A stretch of 64,000 bases of DNA, taken from contig CAWUHX010000158.1 in assembly GCA_963922205.1 (NCBI GenBank), positions 1 to 64,000 of the forward strand, given 5' to 3'. The position numbers were made by a program, and so were the translations under genes. The DNA is from Romanomermis culicivorax. Its lineage: Eukaryota; Nematoda; Enoplea; Mermithida; Mermithidae. Below the pieces are notes generated by a model. The model saw only the letters and a list, made by a program, of their open reading frames with translations. It had not been told where the DNA came from and searched no databases. Positions 56,246 through 64,000 of the stretch are shown piece by piece. Each line of letters opens with the position of its first letter. Within the stretch, counting starts at the first letter, position 1.

Positions 56246-57576
56246 CATGGTGAGGCAAAAAACTGGTACTGCATATATTACATTATAACTTCAGTTTATA
56301 CAGTTGAATTTTAATGCCATTTTAACACATTGTAAAGCAACCAGTTTTTGACATCACAGCGAAATTTCACGAGAATTAGTTTAATAATGGGAAAGATTTC
56401 ACCAATATCCTGCTCCTTTGTGCTTAAACTAGTGAACATTGGTTATGCCACCAACAATTTTTGCAAACTGAATTGTACATACTCTGGAGTTCATACTTTG
56501 GTCAAAAAAATCCATAAGACAGGATCAATTGATAGAATTGTCGACAGCAGTGAACCAAGAAGCACTCAAATGAAAACAAATGCTTGAATGGCCATCAAAT
56601 TGACAATTCGCCTGAAGAATAGAGTTGGTGTTCACTTGTCACAGCAAAAAATTGTTAAAAACTAAAATTTCACAGCGATCCATTAATCGGTTATTGAAAG
56701 AAAATAACGTTGATGTATTAAAATGAGTCCCACTTCAAGAATTTAACTTGAAGACCAAAGACAAGTGGCTCATTAGGATTAAGCACATATTACGTTTGCT
56801 TAAAAAGTCGACTATGGATTGAATGATTTTTTCTGATGAAAAAGACTTTCTTATTGGTCAGTCAACACCCAAAATTGCCTAGTATACTGAAAAGAAAAGT
56901 TGAAACAAAATATTCCGGCTGCTAATCTGATGATTGAAAGGAAGCATTCTCTGAAAAAAATATGGTTTGGGCTGGTGTTTCAAAATGCGGAAAGATGAGA
57001 ATTTATTTTATTGACAATAAATCGAAAGTGAACAGTGATGCTTATATTAATATTTTACAAAAAGCTAAGAAAGACATTCCAAAATTGTATCCCAATGGAG
57101 ATTTCTTATTCCAACAGGATGGCACAACATCCCATATGTCCAAAAAGATGATTCAATGGTTGAATTGAAATTTTAAAAAAATTTTGAAACCTAAGAATTG
57201 GCCACCCTGTTTGCCTGATCTTAAGGTTAGGATTATTTCATTTGGGAGCTTGCAGTCAATGGTTTATGCTACGCCGATTGAGAATTTGGCTCCTTTAAAA
57301 AATCTAATTCAATCTTGTTGGAAGAAGTTGTCTCAAGAAAGTAATAATTTGGCTTTTGATTAATTTCACATCAGGATGCACTTGTCGCCATGTCTTCTGG
57401 AATTCACTGTGAAAATTTCTTCTTGTGAATTTAATTCTATTGTTTGTTGATTTATTTTAATAGTACTTTGTCACGAATTGAATGCTAAATCTTATCATTT
57501 AATTTTGTTTTCTTAGTTTTGAATTAAAAGCTCACAAATTTCACAAATTCCAGGTACCATTTTTTGCATCATCATG
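56246..57576 (+). mobile_element. decayed Tc1/mariner transposon
   Basis: 1,331 bp. The left end CATGGTGAGGCAAAAAACTG and the right end (reverse complement CATGATGATGCAAAAAATGG) are inverted repeats, with TA on both sides (56244-56245 and 57577-57578). It contains a broken transposase gene, 56348-57363. Confidence 0.9.
56348..57363 (+). pseudogene. Tc1/mariner transposase pseudogene
   Basis: Recognisable pieces lie in order but in more than one frame and with several stops. An N-terminal helix-turn-helix region with SGVHTLVKKIHKTGSIDR is at 56348-56587. The first catalytic Asp is in MIFSDEKDF near 56830. Then comes the MVWAGVSKCGKMRIYFIDNK block (56962), with the second Asp in FQQDGTTSHMSKK (~57115). 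After a TGA, a WPPCLPDL segment and the C-terminal LKNLIQSCWKKLSQES region follow. The residues after PDL, where the third acidic residue should be, are altered. The protein cannot be made intact. Confidence 0.9.
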
Positions 57577-58599
57577 TATTACAACAACCCTTGATAAATT
57601 GGAAATTAATAATATCTGAAAATGAGATATTTTGATCAGTTTTACATGCTCACTATCGTGGCAGCATTTATTTTGCATAAGAATCAGCCTAGCTACAGAA
57701 GCCCAAAGTTTAGATTTTTTACATTTTGTGACGTATTTATGTCTGGCCTGTTTCTAAATATCGCAGCTCAGAAAAGTGGTGACACTGTAGCCAAATGTTC
57801 ATTGTGCACCAAAGACCATGCTATATATTCAAGTTTGAAAAAATTTATAATACCTTATTTTACACTTTATGCTTATTTGAAGTGTAAGGAAGCAAAAATA
57901 AACCAAAAAAGTCGTTTGAGGTTTTTTTCTGCCCAGGTTCTGGCATGATGCCCATAATTCTTTTTCTCAATTTCTGTGGCCACTAATGTCTAACATATTG
58001 TTTTAAAATTTCAATCAGAGTTGCATGCCATTTTGGGTTAGTGCCTACAGAAAGGGAGAAGAAAATTCTGCAACATCCCATCAGAAGGTGTACACAAAGA
58101 GTTCCAAAAGACTTTTTCGGCTTTTTCCACCTCTTTTTTGATACTGTGAAATAGCGTAAGAAGTGTGAAGTACAAGTTGAGAAAAATGGTTTCGTACCAA
58201 ATTATACAGTATTGTCTCTTGCAATGAATGTTTTAATACAGGATTATATCTTTTCAGTTGTATCCCTATTCCTCGAACATCCCCTTTTCTCTAAAGTTCG
58301 AATTTTTCAAAAGTCTGGGTTCCTGGAAAGTCCTGATTCCTCGAAAAGTGGATAAAATTCCCCATTCCTCAAAACATGTTTTAGTGCATCATGAATTTGT
58401 TGTCCCAATTCCTCGAAAAGAAGATAAAATTCATGATTCATCGAACATTGGTGCATCACAGATTCCAGTTCATTGAAAGTGCATATATAAGCAGTTTGAT
58501 TTTCCTGAAACGTCTGTACATTTGATCATGAATATTATAATTTCAAAATTACCATATATGATGATATGAAGACACAACAGTATTAAGAAATTTTTTGTG
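57577..58599. other. intergenic
   Basis: No supported gene. ATTCCTCGAAA-type units recur loosely between 58265 and 58480. Confidence 0.45.
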
Positions 58600-58605
58600 C
58601 TTAGG

Positions 58606-58775
58606 GCTCAGTCTTAGGCTTAAGCTTAAGCTTAGGCTTAGGCTCAGGCTTAGGCTTAGACATAGGCATAGGCATAGGCATAGGCTAAAGCTTAGGCTTA
58701 GGCTTAGCCTCAGGCTTAGCCGTAGGTTTAGGCTTAGGCTTGGGCTTAGGGTTGTGCTTAGGCTTAGGTTTGACC
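58606..58775 (+). repeat. interstitial telomere-like array (TTAGGC)n, degenerate
   Basis: About 28 hexamers, mostly CTTAGG in phase, with variants such as CATAGG and CTCAGG. TTAGGC is the nematode telomere repeat. The Arg/Leu-rich and Leu/Ser-rich frames across it are repeat artefacts. Confidence 0.88.
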
Positions 58776-59304
58776 ACAATTTTTTACTTTCCAAGGTGGA
58801 AAAGACCGGGGGGAACTTTATGTCATGGGAACCTTCACATTACAAAATGGTAAATTTAAATCTGCACATTATTATTTTCGAGGAAATGGGATTTTTTGAC
58901 AAAATTTTTTTAAGAATAGGGACTTTCGCTCAAACAGGACTTTGTAGATAAAATCTTAAGCACTATTCAAAGAATCGAGGCACTCAGTGAATCGAGACGT
59001 TCCGGGAATATTGACATTTGATGGATCAACACACAGTCATTTCTATGCTTTGATCTTTTGAATGGTGTGCACATTGCAAAATGCTAAAAAATGGAATATT
59101 CCAAGGTTTAGGATACTGTAGGTGCACAGATTTTGACTCTCATGGAAAATAAACTGTGGAATGATACTTAACATGTAGAACTATCAATTTTCAATTTATC
59201 ATAGTCTCTTATGCAAATCCACTGAATGTTAATCAAGTGTACCAATTTCGTACAAAATCTCAAAGACAATGAATGACGTTTGGAAGCCTAATGCAATTTT
59301 TTTT
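58776..59304. other. intergenic
   Basis: Nothing recognised. Confidence 0.4.
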
Positions 59305-59400
59305 CTGTAGGATAGATGTTCCGTTCAATCAATGGGTTCCAACCCCGGTCGAGATGGCAACCACATACATGACACTGTCCATTGGTAGGACAACATAAGC
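59305..59400 (+). repeat. diverged foldback-unit relative
   Basis: Shares the spaced blocks GATAGATGTT, CAATCAATGGGTTCC, GGTCGAGATGG and CCATTGGTAGGACA with the unit at 10018-10722 and 53039-53420, but is much more diverged. Confidence 0.55.
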
Positions 59401-59752
59401 CTGAAACAGAAAATGGGTGAAAAAAACAAAAAAGTTTCAGAAAAAAAATTACAGGCGTTTTATTAAAAGAGACCATATCATTTTTGGGGGTTCAATCAGT
59501 CAATAGACAAGCTGAACCTGATTAGAAGTGAAAATTACATGGAATTTTTTATTTGAAAATAAATTTGAAAAATAGGGTGTAGCCAGAAACGATTTTTAGC
59601 ATAGAACTCCAATGCTTGTGGTTGTGGACCTACAACCTTTGGCTAATAGCAACATACCTGTTGCTTTGAACTGCTGACCAATGATGTTGCTGACTATTTA
59701 GAAATGAACAATACATAGAATTTTTTGGAGTGAAAATGAATGTGAAAAATAG

Positions 59753-59824
59753 GGTTTAGCCAGGAGTCGAACCTGAGTTACAAGCATTCCAGGCTGATGT
59801 CTTCACCACTTGACCACCACATCA
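59753..59824 (-). tRNA. tRNA-like SINE head, minus strand
   Basis: The reverse complement carries an A-box-like TGGTCAAGTGGTGA, the same CAGCCTGGAATGC anticodon arm as 60135-60205 and a B-box GGTTCGACTCC. The acceptor stem pairs poorly. This is a SINE or pseudogene head, not a functional tRNA. Confidence 0.45.
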
Positions 59825-60134
59825 GGAGGTGAACTCAGATTAAGGTGCTCCCCTTGGCTACAATTTTTAGCATACATCTCCAATGCTTGGTGGCCATGAA
59901 TCTACGACCTTTGGTAAATTTCAACATACCTGCTGCTTTGACCTGCTGACCAATGAAGTTGCCGACTGTTTAGAAATGAAAATTATATGGATTTTTTGGT
60001 AGTGAAAATAAATTCGAAAAATTGGGTGTAGCCACAGTCAAACCTGGGTTACCAGCATTCACAACTACCAAGCATTGGAGTTGTACGCTAAAAGTCGTAG
60101 TCAAGGGAAGCACCTTAATCTGAGTTCACCTCGT

Positions 60135-60205
60135 GGAGTGGTGGTCTAGTGGGGAGGACATCAGCCTGGAATGCTGGTAACCCAGGTTCGACACCTGGCT
60201 ACACC
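60135..60205 (+). tRNA. tRNA-like sequence, anticodon GGA (Ser-type), SINE head
   Basis: A 71-nt cloverleaf can be drawn. The acceptor GGAGTGG/CTACACC has one or two mismatches, and a D arm is present. The anticodon stem is TCAGC/GCTGG with loop CTGGAAT, and the T arm is CCAGG-TTCGACA-CCTGG. The GGA anticodon would be serine, but the long variable arm typical of tRNA-Ser is missing, so it is more likely a tRNA-derived SINE head. Confidence 0.5.
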
Positions 60206-60409
60206 CTATTTTTCAAAGCTGGACCTGATCACTATTCTTAAATTCAACATTGGAAATATTAGATCCATAGCAACTCTGTAATGCATTAATAGATGAAATA
60301 GAAAAACCAGGATATAAAAAAGAAAGTTATGCAGATCCCAATCAGGTCTATCAATTTGTGCCCTATTGTTTCTGCCTTGGAAGGAAGAAATCCCTATACG
60401 ATTTGAAAA

Positions 60410-60555
60410 GTCACTATCTGGGTCGAGCCAAACACTTTCTGAGTCAACAAAAAGTCCCAACATATAATCTCCAACGCAAAATGTCTCCAACAAAATATCC
60501 CCGATTATGGTCTCCAAACAACAAAGGTAATTCTGTGGTCTTATTGGGGAAGGAG
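60410..60555. repeat. GTCTCCAACAAAATATCCCC units, left end of inverted array
   Basis: Irregular units of ~17-20 bp that are the inverted counterpart of 62930-63150. Confidence 0.6.
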
Positions 60556-61560
60556 TTTTCGACCTAGGGGGGTTCAATGGATGAGATCACTTTACACAAA
60601 AAAGTATCCTGGGTGTAAGCAAGCATGTTTTCGTGATTTTTTGGTGGAAGGAGTTTTCAACCACGGGGAATTCAATGGATGTGGTCATTTTACACAAAAA
60701 AATTATCTTGGGTATGAACAAGCATATTTCCGGATTTTTTGGTGGAAGGAATTTTCGACTGCTGTGAATTCAATGGATGTGATCACTTTACACAAAAGTT
60801 ATCCTGTGTGTAGGACTTTATCATTTCCGTGGCGTTTTTAGTGAAGGAGTTTTCGACTATTGGTATTTAATGGAGGTGATCACTAAACAGAAAAAAATAT
60901 CGCAGATAAAAACTATCATATTTCTATGATTTTTTGCGGAAGGTGTTTTCGACAGTAGGGAACTCAATGGATGTGGTCACTTTACACAAAAAAATTATCT
61001 CAGGTGTACACAACCATATTTTTGTGTTTTTATAATGGAAGTTGTTTTCGACTGCGGGGAATTCAATAGACGCAGTCACTTTACTCAAAAAATTATTCTG
61101 AGTGTACACACGCATATTCCCATGAATTATTGATGCAGCAGATGCACTCACTTCATACCTGTAAGAGGTCCGACCAGTTGGGGGAAGGTAAACCCAAAAT
61201 GTTGGTAAGAGGGCCCAAAATTTCTCAAATTTGGGGGTGCGTTGAAAAAAACTCAAAAAAGTCGAAAAAATTTCGAAAATTTTCCCAGAAAATGTCCAAA
61301 ATACATTTTTTCCCCAACTTTTTCAAATTTTTTTTGAGTTGGGAGGGTTGGGTTTAGGGTTCACCAAGTCGAGTGTGGGGGTCCTCCCCAATCACTCCTC
61401 CCCCCAATTACAGATATGGGTCACTTTACAGAAAAATTATCCTGAGTGTAAACAAATGCATTTCTGCAATTTTTTGGGCTGAGGGGTTTTCGGCTATGGA
61501 GAATTCGATAGATGCAGTCACACAACACAAATGGCTGTCCTGAATGTAAACAAACATATT
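60555..61560 (+). repeat. ~104-bp tandem array, forward arm
   Basis: Six or seven degenerate units with TTCAATGGATGTGGTCACTT, TACACAAAAAAATTATC, a GTGTAAACAAGCATATTT-like block and GGTGGAAGGAGTTTTCGAC. A non-homologous insert lies at about 61130-61410. Confidence 0.82.
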
Positions 61561-61566
61561 GTACTA

Positions 61567-61641
61567 AACATATACATCAATGTTTACCGCCTTAACTGTG
61601 TGGGGCGATACAGGGGGTGTAGAAAGTATAGCCAATTATCC
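61567..61641 (+). repeat. dispersed repeat, second copy of 13088-13162
   Basis: See 13088-13162; direct orientation, about 80% identical by eye. Confidence 0.65.
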
Positions 61642-62039
61642 GAATTTGTATAATGTGCGGGGCGATACAGGGAGCTCACTTTCCAAGAATGCTTACATGA
61701 TTGTTATCAATTTAAATTTTAAAATTTTATGATTGGCAAAAACAAACAACTCTTGTGAAGGTTGACAGACATGATTCCTTGAATTAGTTGGCATCAAGCA
61801 CCCTTCAGTCTGGAATTTCATTCGAGAATTAGAAAGGGACAAAAGCATCAACCAAATGAAAATTGAGCTGGTCAGCAACCACCACCTGGCAAGCGAAAGT
61901 ATAAAGATTGTACACAACGAATTGCTAGTATTGCTGCCCGTTTTGATCATGCATGGATTGGTGCAGGACAAAATGATGCGCTCATTGATTATCTAAAAGA
62001 CTGAGCCTACAGTTATAATTTTAAACATTTTTGAATTTT

Positions 62040-62885
62040 CCAACAAATGTAAAAAGAATGTAAAGTGACCATATCTGTTGAATTCCCAATGGTCAAGAAC
62101 CCCAACCCAAAAAATCACAGAAATACCTTTGTTTATACGAAGGACAATTTTTTGTGTAAAGTGACTGCATCCATTGAATTCCCCATGGTTAGTAGCCCCT
62201 TCCCACAAAAATTGCGGAAATGTCTTTGTCTACACTTAGGATAGTTTTTTGTGTGATGTGACTGCATCTATCAAATTCTCCATAGCCAAAAAACCCTCTG
62301 CCCAAAAAATCGCCGAAACGCATTTGTTTACACTCGGAATATTTTTTGTGTAAAGTGACTGCATCCATTGAATTCCTCGCAGTTGAAAACTCTTTCGCCG
62401 AAGATTAGCGGAAGTACGTTTGTTTACAGTCAGAATGACATTTTGTGCAAAGTTTCCGCATCCATTGAATTCCACACCGAAAGCCCTTTCCATCAAAAAA
62501 TCACAAAAATACAATAAATTACTCTCAGGATAATTTTTTTCGTAAAATGACCGCATACGTTGAATTCCCAATAGTCAAAAACCCCTTTACCAAAAGACCA
62601 CAGAAATACCTTTGTTTTACACGCAGGGTGACTTTTGTGTAAAGTAACCACATACATTGGATTCCCCATGGTGGAAAACTCCATCCACCAAAAAATTCCG
62701 AAAATACGCTTGTTTACACCTGGGATAATTTTTTTGTGTAAATTGACCACATTCATTGAATTCCCCTCTTCACGGTCGAAAACTCCTTCCACCAAAAAAT
62801 CACGAAAATACGCTTGTTTACACCGAGGATAATTTTTTTGTGTAAAGTGACCACATACATTGGATTCCCCGCGGTTGAAAACCCC
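62040..62885 (-). repeat. ~104-bp tandem array, inverted arm
   Basis: About eight units in reverse orientation to 60555-61560 (TTTTTGTGTAAAGTGACCAC, CATTGAATTCCCC, AAAACNCCTTCCACCAAAAAA). Confidence 0.85.
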
Positions 62886-62929
62886 TTCTCAAATAAGACC
62901 ACGGAACCTTTGTTGTTTCGAGATCATAA

Positions 62930-63150
62930 GTTGAGGATATTTTGTGGGAGATATTTTGTTAGAGGCGTTTTGTTGGAGACATTTTATGCTGGTGACATTT
63001 TGCATGGGATCATTTTGTTCGGAAATCATTTGTTAGGGATATTTTGTTGGAAATATTTTGCTGGAGACATAATGTTGGGGATGTTTTGTACGGAGACATT
63101 TTGTGTGGGAATATTTTGTTGGAGATGTTTTGTTGGAGACATTTTGCTGT
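62930..63150 (+). repeat. minisatellite, GGAGACATTTTGTTG unit
   Basis: About 13 units of ~15-17 bp (GGAGATATTTTGTTG, GGAGACATTTTGCTG and variants), inverted relative to 60410-60555. Confidence 0.85.
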
Positions 63151-64000
63151 GACACAGTCAAAACCTCGTAGCACGCCCACGCTGATGTACGCTCAGGAAT
63201 GTAACCATTCTATTGTGGGATATGCGGCTCGTATACCCTCGGCTAACCTTTCTACGGTTCGTGGGAGATTCCTGACTTGATTCTAACCCTGAGGCCAACT
63301 GCACTAACTGAGAAGTGTCCAGGGGAAACTCCAAAGCTGTGTGTTGATGTTAATAAAATTATTATTGTGAAAATGGGCAAACAATGTGCCAAAAGGGTGA
63401 ATGCAATACAAAACACAAATCGGATGAAAAATGTTCGTGCACAAAAATACAAATTCTCCCTTCTTTATCGACGGTTTGAACGGTAAGGTAGGACGATAGA
63501 AAGACGCTAAATAAAGATGCATATAAAGTAGAAGAGGGACTCGGAGGATGAAAACTGGAAGTATTTTTATAACAAAGACTTTTTGATATAAAAAGATGAT
63601 GAGGGAGCCAAAGGTCTGAGTAACGCTTACATCAGTGTTCAATGAGCAATATATTTTCATTTCAGAGAGACTGGAAAGCCGTATAATCATACCCTGCCAT
63701 ATACATGGAAACCAAGCTGGTTTGGCCTTTGAAGTTGTAACAACGGACATAAAGTTTTATTACTGCAACGAAACTGTCCTAGCGAAGCATACGACAAGTT
63801 AGTATTGTAATAGCCACAATCTTCTGTTCTAAAACTGCATTGCATAGGAGGGTTGGACTGCTAAGTCGTGAGGTAGATGCATTGATGAGTAGCATGTTCA
63901 GCACATCAAGGCATGGCAAATGGTTGAACATATGCATGCATACACTTTACCTTGAGATTGATAGGTTAGTACTTGAATCCATTTCAGAGAGCTGTTTTCT
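63151..64000. other. unassigned window end
   Basis: No supported gene. A minus-strand frame of 148 codons (63304-63750) and an overlapping plus-strand frame show no domain or splice context that would justify calling either one. Confidence 0.4.

Larger units (their letters stand above)
59480..60215. repeat. tRNA-derived SINE cluster
   Basis: Repeated segments (ACCTACAACCTTTGG, TGACCAATGATGTTGC, TTTTTTGGAGTGAAAAT and GTGTAGCCA variants) include one tRNA-like head on each strand and a third partial head near 60021-60058. This looks like copies of one SINE family inserted in opposite orientations. Confidence 0.7.

Noticed and set aside
58549..58951. Arg/Leu-rich and Leu/Ser-rich proteins
   Set aside because: Translations of the degenerate TTAGGC array.
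63304..63750. 148-codon minus-strand frame
   Set aside because: No domain, overlaps a plus-strand frame, and its hydrophobic composition fits an AT-rich shadow.

Overview
This is animal nuclear DNA, most likely from a nematode. It is AT-rich and dominated by repeats and mobile elements. The clearest lineage clue is a degenerate interstitial array of TTAGGC, the nematode telomere motif, near 58.6-58.77 kb. Several candidate splice acceptors also end in TTTCAG, as nematode acceptors often do. The first 26 bases match an amplification adapter (the SMART-type primer also used for ultra-low-input PacBio libraries), so the window probably begins at an untrimmed contig end from a low-input library. 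I see no complete, confidently identified host gene. Four candidate host-type coding segments are reported: a two-exon small secreted Cys-rich peptide at 7.3-8.2 kb, two isolated exons at 21.4 and 32.5 kb, and a broken remnant at 12.4-12.7 kb.

Layout. 0-9 kb: minisatellites, several in inverted pairs, and the small peptide candidate. 9.36-10.82 kb: a mariner-type element without transposase, holding a 0.7-kb palindrome of foldback units. 12-20 kb: a coding remnant, a PIF/Harbinger-like TIR element with one transposase-like exon, and a 0.57-kb inverted repeat around a 140-bp tandem array. 22.47-29.76 kb: LTR element 1. 30-32 kb: a hAT-type MITE with an 8-bp target duplication and two copies of a TIR MITE. 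32.7-38.2 kb: unassigned. 38.22-51.88 kb: LTR element 2. 52-64 kb: a third MITE copy, more foldback units, an AT-rich block, a decayed mariner transposon, the TTAGGC array, a tRNA-derived SINE cluster and a large inverted array of ~100-bp repeats.

The two LTR elements are the most notable content. Element 1 (7.3 kb, LTRs differing at 3 positions that I found in 862) is Ty3/Gypsy-type in its pol region. Where gag should be it has a membrane glycoprotein-like region, in the same reading frame as protease and reverse transcriptase, and I find no gag or zinc knuckle. Element 2 (13.7 kb, LTRs differing at 4 positions in 834) has an ordinary Gag-protease-RT-RNase H-integrase frame. Downstream, in the env position, it has a ~1,050-residue ORF that starts with an intact DEDDy-type 3'-5' exonuclease signature, then an Arg/Ser/Glu-rich ORF in the same frame after one stop. 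A strong 5' splice site and a phase-matched acceptor suggest that the exonuclease ORF takes its AUG from a short upstream exon.

Both elements are young by LTR identity, yet both carry in-frame TGA or TAG codons. These are either recent C-to-T decay or programmed readthrough.
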